DNA of 64,000 nt from Lasioglossum baleicum. Lineage: Eukaryota > Arthropoda > Insecta > Hymenoptera > Halictidae. The translations under genes were made by a program, and so were the position numbers. The stretch spans positions 62,001 through 126,000 of the forward strand of contig NW_027469333.1 in NCBI RefSeq assembly GCF_051020765.1, written 5' to 3'. Every line of letters starts with the position of its first letter. Within the stretch, counting starts at the first letter, position 1. The notes under the pieces are model-generated. The model did no database searches and was not told where the DNA came from. It was given only the letters and a program-made list of their open reading frames with translations. Below, piece after piece: positions 1 through 10,475 of this stretch.

Positions 1-545
1 TAGTAACCAAGAATGTATCATATATATATAGGAATTTTAACTGAAAATGATAATAATATATAAATAAATACAAATATTGAAATATAATAACTAGTTAATT
101 CTATTAACTTAAAATTTAAATTATTATTTTCTATATATAAACATAAAAGAATAAAAAATAAAGGCAATGAAAAAAATAAGTATAAAATTTTAAATAAAAT
201 CTTGATAAAATTCGATTTATAGAATTACTTCAATTTATTAATAATAAAAAAATAGTTAATAATCTAGCTACAAATATTCAATAGAAAAATAAGTAATTTA
301 AAGAAATAAAAATACATATATATAAATATCATTATTATATAATTAATTAATAAACATAATTTATATTCTTTATTTATATACAAAGAAATTAAAGGAAAAA
401 TTCATAAAGTTAAAATTAATAAATTAAAAGAATAAAATCTTAATCTTTAATTTATAATAATAAACCATAGATCTAATCAATATAATTTTATCACTATAAA
501 AAAGGTTATTGAAAATAATAAATTAGAATATATATATGAATATAA
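1..545 (-). pseudogene. ND4: ND4 pseudogene fragment (mitochondrial NADH dehydrogenase subunit 4)
   Basis: Read on the minus strand with mitochondrial code 5, this matches the N-terminal half of ND4, a proton-pumping membrane subunit of complex I. Recognisable blocks are a segment reading SFNLLILTLWIFPLISLYMNK near 330-420, then NYLFFYWMFVASLLTIFLLL followed by an RILSSFYLKFYT block near 170-290, and a terminal FSVKIPMYMWYILGY at 1-45. The last corresponds to the family motif FLVKMPM.FHLWLPKAH. The frame shifts between these blocks, for instance in the T run near 168-175, and there are stops in the upstream part. The gene is cut by the window start, so its C-terminal half is not visible. The exact 5' end is not resolved. 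The frame-by-frame match to ND4 is fairly clear. Confidence 0.7.
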
Positions 546-574
546 TTTATAATAATAATAAATATAATAATAGT

Positions 575-870
575 AAATTTAACATCACTAATTATACCAC
601 TTTTAATTATAAATTTAATTTTAGAAAATAATAATTTTTATTGTCCTATGACATATTTATTATTTTTTTTAATTTATTCCATAAGAATATATTTTTTTTA
701 AATTATTGTCTTAATTATAATATATTTCTATATATAAATTAATTACATCTATAAATATTTACATTTCAGGTATTACAATTATTTTTTCTTATTTTAATAC
801 TTTATTAAATTTACCAAAATTTAAATGTAATAAAATTAATATTCTATTATTATTTATTAACTGATTAATA

Positions 871-906
<36 letters not shown>

Positions 907-1099
907 TTTTATTTGAAAATTATTTATTTCATAATTTAAATTTAAATTTAAATATTAATTTATTAATAATAATTGTCATAAAAAATTTATTCAAATATTA
1001 ATATATTATTTTTTATCACTATAATATTATTTATTACTTTATATTTTTCAGTTAAAATAAAATGCATTTAAAAAAAATGATTACGAGAAAATATATAAG
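575..1099 (+). pseudogene. ND6: ND6 pseudogene (mitochondrial NADH dehydrogenase subunit 6)
   Basis: ND6 is a small hydrophobic complex I subunit with little conservation, so the call rests partly on position just upstream of cytb on the same strand. Visible blocks are PMTYLLFFLIYSMS starting near 645, then INIYISGITIIFSYFNTLLNLPKF at about 750-825, which corresponds to the family's MISG.LI.F.YF.SL segment. Near 1055-1095 there is a C-terminal KMKCI.KKWLREN-like stretch. These blocks are not in one continuous frame and there are intervening stops, so the copy is broken. A long TA run (872-902) lies inside it. The 5' end is uncertain. ND4L, trnT and trnP, which normally lie between ND4 and ND6, are not recognisable in the short gap before it. 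Confidence 0.6.
872..902. repeat. TA dinucleotide microsatellite
   Basis: About fifteen TA units lie inside the degraded ND6 copy. Runs like this arise by slippage. In a working ND6 it would encode an alternating Tyr/Ile or Met tract, which is consistent with relaxed constraint. Confidence 0.9.
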
Positions 1100-1104
1100 T
1101 TAAT

Positions 1105-2321
1105 ATGAATAAATATAAAAAATTAAAAAGTAATAACACCGTAAATAGATAAAACTAAAAATAAATTTTAATGTTTCATTACTTTTTAATTTTTTATATA
1201 AATATTATTATTTTATATTTTGTATAATATTTTACATAAATATAAATATTATTATATCTATAAATATTAATATTCTATGAAATTTTGGATAAATTCATGG
1301 TTTATTTTTATTAATTCAAATTATTTCAGGTTTTATTTTATCATTATATTATTGTCGAAATATTAATTTTGCATTTATAGGAATTTCTCATGTTATAAAA
1401 GATGTCAATTCTGGATGACTAATTCGTTTAGTTCATATAAATGGAGCATCTTTTTATTTTACAATAATTTATTTATATAATCCACGAAATTTATTTTATT
1501 ATTCATTTAAATTAAATATAGTTTGAAATATTGGAACTACTATTATTTTATTATCAATAATAACAGCATTTATAGATTGTGTTTCACCATGAGGACAAAT
1601 ATCCTTTTGAGGAGCTATAGTAATTACAAATTTAGTATCAGCAATTCCATATATTGGTCAATTATTAGTAGAATGAATTTCAGGAGGATTTCCAATTAAT
1701 AATTCAACATTAAATCGAATATTTTCATTTCATTTTATTTTACCATTTATTGTTATTATAATAGTAATATTACATTAAATTATTTTACATATTACAGGAT
1801 CGACAAATCCTGTAGGAACAAATAGAAATATTTATAAAATTCCTTTTTATCCTTATTTCATAATTAAAGATATAATAGGATTCACTATTATTCAAACTTT
1901 ATTTATAGTTATTAACTTTCAATATCCTTATTATTTTGGAGATCCTGATAATTTTGAAACAGCTAATTCAATAATTACAACAATTCAGGTTAAACCAGAG
2001 TGATATTTTTTATTTGCTTATTCAATTTTACGATTAATCCCTAATAAATTAGGAGGAGTAATTAGATTAATATTTTCAATTTTAATCTTATTTACTTTAC
2101 CTTTAATAAATAATAATTATTTAAAAAATTTTCAAAATTGTCCTAATAGACAATTCTATTATTGATATTTTACTAATAATTTTTTAATATTAACATGCTT
2201 AGAAGGACAAATTATTGAATATCCTTATATTAATTTAAATATTTTTTTTACTACTTAATATTTTTTACATTACATTATTTCATTTAAATTAAATAAATAT
2301 TGAGATTATTTGATTTATTAA
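1105..2321 (+). pseudogene. CYTB: Cytochrome b pseudogene (mitochondrial, complex III)
   Basis: With code 5 the frame from 1269 onward reads as cytochrome b, the haem-bearing subunit of complex III. Landmarks are WNFG at 1278, PRNLFYYSFKLNMVWNIG near 1480-1535, GQMSFWGAMVITNLVSAIPYIG near 1594-1660, FSFHFILPF near 1725, LHITGSTNPVG near 1785, KPEWYFLFAYSILR near 1990, EYPYIN near 2218 and a C-terminus at NKYWDYLIY with TAA at 2319-2321, touching tRNA-Ser. In-frame stops occur at 1290-1292, 1776-1778 and 2256-2258. The conserved GYVLPW motif has become DCVSPW. The ATG at 1105 is in another frame, and the first segment is about 80 bases too long because of a fold-back insertion (1113-1199). The protein is clearly dead. 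The wording is Hymenoptera-like. Confidence 0.92.
1113..1199. repeat. 22-bp perfect inverted repeat in the cytb 5' end
   Basis: Bases 1113-1134 are the exact reverse complement of 1178-1199, with a 43-base spacer. The left arm overlaps the first codons of cytb. The distance from the apparent start (1105) to the conserved WNFG block (1278) is about 58 codons, where the family usually has about 30. The right arm plus spacer therefore looks like extra sequence created by a fold-back copying event in the pseudogene. Confidence 0.75.
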
Positions 2322-2388
2322 AGTTAATAAACTTGAATTAGTATATATTTTGAAAATATATTAGAAAAATTAAATTTTTTATCAACTT
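2322..2388 (+). tRNA. trnS2: tRNA-Ser(UGA), mitochondrial, in NUMT
   Basis: This is the serine UCN tRNA that normally sits between cytb and ND1 in insects. The anticodon TGA is at 2351-2353 in a seven-base TTTGAAA loop (2349-2355), closed by a perfect five-pair stem (2344-2348 with 2356-2360). The acceptor arms AGTTAAT (2322-2328) and ATCAACT (2381-2387) pair at six of seven positions. The single A-C mismatch could be a mutation since insertion. It begins directly after the last base of the cytb stop codon. It is presumably untranscribed in a nuclear context. Confidence 0.88.
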
Positions 2389-2391
2389 AAA

Positions 2392-3295
2392 AAAAAAGAC
2401 TTCAACAAAACTTATTAACCGATCAAATCGAATACGTGATAATAATGCTCGAATTCAAATTAATAAAATTAAATTTAATATATAAATAACAAAAAATATT
2501 AATGATCAATAATTATAATTAAAAAATATAATTAGCAATAATAATCATATAAATATAATATTTAAATATCCCGATAAAATAAAATTGTAAATATTCATCT
2601 ATGATATTCAATATTAAAACCTGAAACTAATTCTGATTCTCCTTCAATTAAATCAAAAGTTGTTCGATTTAGATCAACTAATAAACGAATAGAAAATAAA
2701 TAATATAAAGGATTTAATAAAATAAGAAATATAATATTTAATCGATTTAATTTTAAATTCAATAAAGAAACTCCTTCCATTAAAATAAAAAAAATTAAAA
2801 TTATAAAAAATATTCTACTGTCAAATGAAATTATTTGAGCAATTGATCGAATAGAACCTAATATTGCATAATTATTATATGAAAATCAACCAATTAAAAA
2901 AACGGGAAAAATGATTAATCTTATATCTAAAAAAATAAGAAATTGTTGAATATTTAAATTCAACAAATATATTTAAATTAATTGAAGGATAATTTAATCA
3001 TAAAACAAAAGATAAAATAATTATAATTATTGGACTAATAATAAATATTAGACTATGATTAAAAATAAATCATTCTTTAGTTAATAATATTAAAGCATTT
3101 CTAGGTGGTTGTAATAAACCTAAGAATCCAATCTTATTTGGTCCTTTTCGATATTGAATATATGATAATAATTTTCATTCATATAAAGTTAAAGAGCAAC
3201 CGTAATTAATAAAAAAATCATTATGATTACAAAATTTAATATTCAAAAATAATAATAATTTTTATAAAATAAAATTATTATTTATTGCATACATA
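2392..3295 (-). pseudogene. ND1: ND1 pseudogene (mitochondrial NADH dehydrogenase subunit 1)
   Basis: On the minus strand this reads as ND1, the complex I subunit at the quinone-binding elbow. Going from 3' to 5' on the plus strand, EWKLLSYIQYRKGPNKIGFLGLLQP is near 3110-3190 (family motif LER..L.Y.Q.RKGPNKVG). WFSYNNYAMLGSIRSIAQMISF is near 2830-2895. VDLNRTTFDLIEGESELVSGFNIEY is at about 2600-2675 and matches the very conserved AE.NR.PFD..EGESELVSGFN.EY. IWIRALLSRIRFDRLMSF near the gene end at 2400-2460 matches the IWVRGTLPR.RYD.LM block. One-base frame changes occur near 3192-3198 and near 2945-2960. Only the middle piece, 2595-2780, is a sizeable open frame. The start codon is not resolved and trnL1 is not recognisable beyond it. 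Confidence 0.9.
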
Positions 3296-3339
3296 ATATA
3301 ATTTATTTAAACTTTAAATTTAACAAATTTTAATTTTTT

Positions 3340-4700
3340 AAATAATTATACTAATTTTATTTTTTTAATATTTATTATATACAATAAAACAATTTCTCAA
3401 TGAAAGTCCTTTCGTACAATTAATTAATCAAATTATTATAGATAGAAACCGATCTGACTTACGTCGATCTGAACTCAAATCATGTAAGACTTCAAAAGTC
3501 GAAAAGACTTAACTTTTAAATTTCTGCATTTAAAGTTTATCTTAATTCAACATCGAGGTCGCAATCATCTTTATTAATTTGTTCATTAAAAAGATATCCC
3601 TGTTATCCCTAAGGTAATTTATCCTTTTAATTAGTATTATTATATCAAATTTAAATATTTCCTTATATCAAAGTATAATAAACATTATAATATAAAGTTT
3701 AATAAATTTATAAATCCTCGCAATCAAATATTATTTTAATAATATTAATTAAATATATTACCAATTATTAATAAATTAATATAAAATTCTATAGGGTCTT
3801 ATCGTCCCATAATCTAATTGTAGCATTTTAACTAAAAATTTATATTAATCAATTATAATTGAGACAGTATATATTTCATTCATTCTTTCATTCCATTCTT
3901 TAATTAAAAGACAAATGATTATGCTACCTTAGTACAGTCAATATACTGCATCTATTTAAAAATTCATTCAGCAGATTTGACTTTAAATTAAATTCTAAAA
4001 GACATGTTTTTGATAAACAGGTGAATATATATTAATAATATAAATTTGCCTAATTCCTTAATTATAAATATTATTAATTAATTAAATTTATATTAATAAA
4101 TAACTAATAATTTATTCATTATAATATATTTTTATTAATTTAAAATCTTTTTTTTAATTTAATAAATTTTAAAATTTTTATTTCAAATTATTATATATTT
4201 TTTATTAATAATTATTTGTAAATTAATAAAAATACAAAATAATAAAGTTAAATTATAATTTATAAATTTATAGTTTATCCCATAAATTTTTAATATAATA
4301 ATTTTTATTACATATTAACTATTTAATTTTAAAAGGATTATATCTAAATTGAATTTAATTTTTTAAAAACTTGATGTTAATAAATTCGAATAACATTTAA
4401 TTTCTAAATATAAATTTATAGTTTTTGTTCTGCTAAAAAGTTATTTAAATTTAGCTCATTTATTTTCGAGGTAATTAAATATAATTAAATTAAATTAATT
4501 AATCCTGATACAAAGGGTACAAAATAAATTTTATTTTATATCGTATAAATCAAATTTCAATTCCCTTACTTACTATATATATAAATTTAATTCATACTAC
4601 GTAAATACTTAACCATTAAATATTAATTATAACTTTATTTGTTATAAATCTATTTACAAATTAAAAATGATTAATAAATTCAAAAGTTTTAAAAGTAAAA
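3340..4700 (-). rRNA. rrnL: 16S (large subunit) mitochondrial rRNA, NUMT copy
   Basis: This lies on the minus strand, as in the ancestral insect order. Highly conserved peptidyl-transferase-domain blocks are visible as their plus-strand complements: the CCGATCTGACTTACGTCGAT region at 3449-3484, GATATCCCTGTTATCCCTAA from 3593, the CTACCTTAGTACAGTCA block near 3923-3940, and GACATGTTTTTGATAAACAG at 4001-4020. These are the regions used for insect 16S amplification, so identity is secure. The ends are approximate: low-coordinate is the 3' end, and the variable, nearly pure-AT 5' portion fades out toward 4700. As part of a NUMT it is not expected to be a functional rRNA. Confidence 0.9.
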
Positions 4701-4784
4701 TATTTATTTTACAAAAATTTGAATTATAAAAATTAATATTAAGTAAAAAATTAATAATTATTAAGTTTAAAATTTTAGGAAATA
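4701..4784. other. AT-rich spacer between 16S and 12S; expected trnV not recognisable
   Basis: In the ancestral insect order tRNA-Val sits here on the minus strand. I could not fold a convincing cloverleaf with a TAC anticodon, so it is either degraded or lost. Confidence 0.4.
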
Positions 4785-4823
4785 AAAATACTTTCCAGTA
4801 CTTTTACTATGTTTCGACTCATT
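4785..4823 (-). rRNA. rrnS: 12S (small subunit) mitochondrial rRNA, 3' tip only
   Basis: The plus strand reads TACTTTCCAGTACTTTTACT followed by ATGTTTCGACTCA. This is the complement of the conserved 3' end of insect 12S rRNA (AAGTCGTAACA... region), with a few changes. Only about 40 bases are present before satellite sequence begins. The NUMT therefore ends inside the 12S gene rather than at a gene boundary, as expected for insertion of a broken mitochondrial fragment. Confidence 0.7.
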
Positions 4824-7800
4824 CCATTTACAATGTGTTCAGAGGTGCGAACTAGTATACATGTTAGCAACGAGTACCTCCTTTTCATGCATGAATCAGT
4901 AGATCCAGGGTCAATCGTTTCGAGAATGTTACAACCTTACTTGAGAGTCGCACGGCTAAGTCAAAACGTTCCAAGATATTAACCTTCTGCATAGAGAGTA
5001 ATGCTTCGTGTTCAGAGAAACAAATTGGTATACATTTCAGTGACGGACACCATAACGTCATGTATGAATTAGGAGATCGAGTGTCAAACCGCTCGAGATC
5101 GTTACCACCTACACTGAGGGTCGAACGGCAGACTCAATAGCTTCATCAATCCTTTGATTCGGAGAGTCAAACCAGGTATTCTAGGAGTGAATCCGCTGAG
5201 CAGAGTTCGAAATAGACATCTTGCTTCCTGGTTTGAACATTAGAGTAGAGAGTCGATACGATGGAGAACAGCGGATTCGTATACAGTCATACATTTTACC
5301 GGATGCATTACCTTCCTAGAACCTAATTCGCAGTAGCTAGTATCGTGCTTTGTGCTCACGGATAGAAATCAGTAGACATTATAGCACAAGCACACCTTAT
5401 GATCATGTGTGAATAGGAAAATGGAGAGTCGAATCGTAGAAGAACGAACCTACCTTCCTTGAGAGCGAAACAGCTGAAACAATAGCTTCACCAATCCAGT
5501 TATTCCGACAGTCACACCACGTATTCCAGTAGTCAATCCGCTGCACACTATTGGCAATGGTGACCTTAATTCACGGTACGATTATTACAGTAAGACGTCA
5601 AACTGTTTGAGAGCGCTAAGGAATTAGTATAAAATAAAAAGTTTTACCGAAGACCGTACCCTCCGAAAAATTAACCCGCTTTATCGAGAGTATAACTTCC
5701 CGTTCTGAGATAGAAAATAGTACTCATTTCAGTGACCCGCACCTTATCTTCATCTATTAATTAGAAGATCGATGGTGAAAACGTTCGCGAAAGTTACAAT
5801 CCACTCTGAGAGTTGAACGGATAAGTCAGTTGCACCATCTATCCTGCGATTTCGAGAGTCAAGCCAGGTATTCCGGGAGTATATCAGCTGTACACTATTG
5901 GCAATGGACACCTTAGTTCACGGTTTGAATATTAAAATTGAGCATCAAACCATTTGTAAACGTTATTAATTGTTATGAAGTCAAATGTTTTACAGAATGC
6001 CTTACCGTTCGAGAAGCCAACCCGTCGTGTCGACACTCTAGCTACGTGTTTAGGGAAACACATTAGTAAACATCTTTGTGACGGGGACATCAATTTCATT
6101 TGGAATATGAAAATCGAGCGTCAATCCGTTCGAGAATGATAGCATCTCCTTTGAGATCCGAACGGCTATCTCAATTGCTTCAACAATCCTGTGATTCAGA
6201 AGATCAAGCGGTATATTCCGGGAGTAAATGCACCGTACTGAATTGGCAATATATATCTTAATTCGCGACGTGAATAATAAAATAGAGCGTCACACCTTGT
6301 GAGAATGTTACTAATTGCTATAAATTCAACCGTCTTACCGATTGCCTTACCGTCCGAGAAGCTGACCCACCGTATCGAGAGTATATCTACATGTTTAGGG
6401 AAGGACAATAGTATACACTTTGGTGACGAGCATGATAACTTCAAGCATGAATTAAAAGATCGAGAGTCAAATCGCGCGAGAACGTTACCACCTTCTGAGA
6501 GTGACGAAGGGCTAAGTCAACAGTTTCACCCATCCTGCGATTCCGAGGGTCAAACCAGGTGTTCCGGAAGTACGCCAGCTTAAGTGTTTTGGCATCAGAC
6601 ACCTTAATTCACGGTTTGAATATTAAAGTAGAGCGTCAGTCCGTTTGAGAGTGTTACAAATTTGTATATAGTCAATAGTCTTAACGAAGTCCTTACATTG
6701 AGCGAACCTGACCGGCTTCATCGGCAGTATAAGGACGTGATCACAGAAAGGAATTAGTAGTCATTAACGTGAGGGGCACCTTAGCTTCGTGTATGATTTT
6801 CAAGATCGAGATTCAAACCGTTGAAGATCGTTACCATCTTACTTAAGAGTAGCACAGCGAAGTCAGTAGCTTCACCGATCCTGCGATACTGACAGTCACA
6901 CCTGGTATTGCGGGAGTTCATCCGCTGAACAGTATTGGCATTGGCACAATAATTCACTGTATGTATATTAAGGAAGAGAGTCAATCCGTTTGAGCATGCT
7001 ACCAATTCCTATAAAGTCAACCGCCTTAATCAAGACGTTACCCTCCGAAAGCCTATCACGCTGTACCGAGAGTACAATATGTTGTTCATAGGAACAAACT
7101 TGTATATATTTTAGTGACGAGCACTTTAATTTCATATGTGTGTTAGAAGATCGGGTATCGAACCGCTCGATAATGTAACCAGATTCTTTGATAGTCGCAC
7201 AGCTACGCCAATAGCTTCATCTATCCCGTTATTCCGTGTGACAAACCAGGTATTCGGCGAATTAACCAGCAGTATAGTTTCGGAATTTGACACTCTATAC
7301 GACGCTATGAATATTAAGGAACAATGTCAAATCATTGTAGACCGCTACCTTTTGCTATACAGTCAACCTTTTTACAGAACGCCTTCCCATGCGAGAGCCA
7401 TTACCGATGTACCTATAGTATAACTTCGCGTCCATGGAAGCAGTTTAGTATATATTTTAGTGACGGCACCCGTAATTTAATGCGCGAATAAGAAGATCGA
7501 GTGACAAACCGATCGAGAACGTTATCAACGGCTAAGTCAATAGCATTACCTATCATGTGATGCCGACAGTCAAGCCTGGAATTCCAGGAGTAAATCCGCT
7601 GAACAGTATTCGCAAAAGACACCTTAATTGTTGATATGATTATTAAAGTAGAGAGTCAATCACTTGGAGATCATAACCAATTTTTATAAAGTCATACTGT
7701 TTACCGAATACATTACCTTCCTTGAACCAAACCCGCTGTACTGAATATCATGCTTAGTGCCCCCGGAAACCAATTAGTAGACTTTTTAGCAGACGCACAG

Positions 7801-10475
7801 ATTTGTTGTATGTATGAATAGGAAAATCGAGTGTCGAATCCTGTCAGAACGATTCCACCTACTTTGAAAGCCCCAAATCTAAGTCAATAGCTTCTACTAT
7901 CTTGTAATTGCGAGAGTCAGACCACGGATTATTGGCCTAAATCCGCTGTACAATATTTGCATTAAAAACCCTACATCCCGCTATAATTATTAAAGTACAG
8001 AGTCACTCATTTGTTCAGCGTTACCTATTGGTATAGGGTGTAACTCTTCACCGAACGCCGTACGTTCCGAGAAGCTATCCCGCTGTGTCGAGAGTATATC
8101 TTCGTTCTCAGAGAAGCAAAATGGTATAAATGTTAGAGTGACTGGCGCCATAATTCCATCTATGAATCAGAAGATCCAGGGCCAAACCATTGGAAAACGT
8201 TAGTGCCTTCATTGAGAATCGTACACCTATGGCAATAGCTTCACCTATCCAGTGATTCCGAGATACAAAAGAGGTACTCCAGGAGTAAATCGGCTGAACA
8301 GTATAGGCAATATACACTTCAATTCACTATTTCAATGTTAATGTAGAGCGTCAAACCGTTTGAGAACAATACCAATTGCTATATAGTCAAACGTTCTTCA
8401 GAAATCCTTACCGTGCGAGGAGGTAACCCGCCTTTTCAATAGTATAACTTCGTGTTTAGATAAACGCACTAGTATACATATTAGCAGGCGGACACCTTCT
8501 TTTCATATATATAAATAGGAGGATCGATTGTCAAAGCGTGCGAGAACGTTACCACCCTCTGTGAGAGTCGTAATACTAATTCAATAGCTACACCTATCCA
8601 GTGATTCCGAGGGACAAACCAGGTATTCCCGGAATAAATCCTCTGCACTACATTGGGAATAGACTCAGTTCACGCTTTGAGTATTAAAATAGCGCGTCAC
8701 ACCGTGTGGGAGGATTACCAATTGCTACAACTTCAAACGTTTAACCGAAATCGTTACGTGCGAGAAGCTAACCCTCCGAAGCGAGAGTATAACTTCAAAT
8801 TAAGAGAAACACATTAGAGTACATTTTAGTAATGCCACCTTAAAATGATATAAGAATTAGAATATGGAGCGTCAAACCGTTCGAGAAAGTTAGCACCTTC
8901 TTTGTGATTCGAACGGCTAAGGTAATAGCATCACCTATCCTGTGATTCGGAAAGTCAATTGAGATATTTCGGAGTGAATGCGCTATACAGTATTAGCAAT
9001 TAATACCTTAATTCACGGAGTGAATATTAAAATAGAGCGTCAAAGCGCTTTGGAGCGTTACCAATTGGTATGTAGTCACACATTTTACAGATGGCCTTAC
9101 CTTCGGAGAAGCTAACACGCAGTTCCGGGAGTATAACTTCCTGACCAGGGAATGAAGTTAGTCTTCATTCCTGTGACGAGCGCCTTATTATCATGTATGA
9201 ATGAGAAAGTCGAGGGCCAAACCGTTCGAAGACGTTCCCACTATCTGTGGGAGTCGTACTGTTATGTCAACAGCTTGAAGCATCCTGTGATGCTAAGATT
9301 CAAACAAAGTACTATACATTTTAGTGACGAGCACCTTAATTTCAGGAATGAATTAGAAGATTGAGTGACAAACCGTTCGAGAACGTTACCACCTTCTGTG
9401 AGAGACGGACGGGTAACTGTATAGCTTCACGTACTCCGAGAATCCGAGAATCAAACCATGTACTACGAGAGTAAATTCCCAGCGCAATATCGGAAAGAGA
9501 CACCTTGTCCCATGGTATGAATAGTAAAGTATAGAGTCAAACCGTCGTAGAATATTACCAATTTGTATAAAGTCACTTTTTTTTCGCCGAATATCTTATT
9601 TTCCGAGAATAAATCCGCTTGTAGCGAGTGTCATGCTTAGTGCTCTCGGAAACAAGTTATTAGACACTTTAACAGGTGAACGACTTATTTTCATGTATGA
9701 ATGGAAAGATGGATAGCTATATCGTCGTACAAAGATCCTACACCCTTTGAGAGTTGAACGGATAACTCAATAGCTTCACCTAGCCAGTGAATCAAACCAG
9801 GTATACCTGGAGTAAATCCGCAGAACAGTATTGGCAATAGACACCATAAATCACGGTATGAATATTAAAGTAGTGAGGCAAACTGTTCTAGAGGATAACC
9901 AAATGTTATATAGTCAAACTTTTCACCGGATACCTTGCCATCCACGGTCCTAGACTCTGTATCGAGAGAATAACTTCTTGTCCTGAGAAACAAATTAGTA
10001 TACATTTTAGTGACGGGCACCTTAATTGCATGAATGAATTAGACGGTCGCGATGCAAACCCTTCCATGGCGTCACCACCTTCTCTGGTAGTCGCACAGCG
10101 ATGCCAGTTGTATCACCCGCCCTGTGATTCCGAGAGACATGCCAGGTATTCCGAGAGTCAATCTGCTGTGCAGTATTCGCATCATGCACCCTATATATTG
10201 GTATAAATGTCCCCAGTTAAATCGTCGTCGAATGATACGAATTGGTATAGAATCAAACTTTCTGTAGATGGCATTACCTTCCGAGAAGATAAGACGCCGT
10301 ATAGTGAGTATGACTTCGTGTTCAGAGAAGCCAAGTAGTATCCATATTAGCGGCGGGCACCGTAATATTCTGTATGAATTGGAAGGACGACTGTCAGACG
10401 GATCGAAAACCTGACCACCTTCGTTGAAATTCGAACGGCTAAATCAAAAGTTTCACCAGTCCTGGGATTCCGACA
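4824..10475 (+). repeat. 345-bp dimeric satellite array, forward block 1
   Basis: About 16 tandem units. The landmark 'cctatcctgtgattccgaga' recurs near 5144, 5484, 5830, 6176, 6518, 6862, 7212 and 7544, a period of about 345 bp. Each unit has a half A (CACCTTAATTTCATGTATGA, then a GGTCAAACCGTTCGAGAACG core) and a half B (CACCTTAATTCACGG, then GCGTCAAACCGTTTGAGAACG). Some units carry an alternative segment ending TGTCATGCTTAGTGCTC, for example near 5340-5370, 7750-7775 and 9630-9655. The left edge abuts the mitochondrial insertion in mid-unit. I see no coding signal. The short open frames here do not continue from one unit to the next. Confidence 0.95.

Larger units (their letters stand above)
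1..4823. other. Nuclear mitochondrial insertion (NUMT), about 4.8 kb
   Basis: This stretch is very AT-rich and reads as a collinear block of insect mitochondrial DNA: ND4 (-), ND6 (+), cytb (+), trnS2 (+), ND1 (-), 16S (-), 12S 3' end (-). It departs sharply in base composition and content from the satellite that follows. Three in-frame stops in cytb, frameshifts in ND1 and ND4, loss of conserved cytb residues and an apparently missing ND4L show it is not functional mitochondrial DNA. Its left end lies outside the window. Its right end stops inside the 12S gene and abuts the satellite at about 4823. A chimeric assembly join is the main alternative to a true nuclear insertion. Confidence 0.85.

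Noticed and set aside
3296..3340. tRNA-Leu(CUN) between ND1 and 16S
   Set aside because: It is expected here from gene order, but no cloverleaf with a TAG anticodon could be formed from the minus strand.
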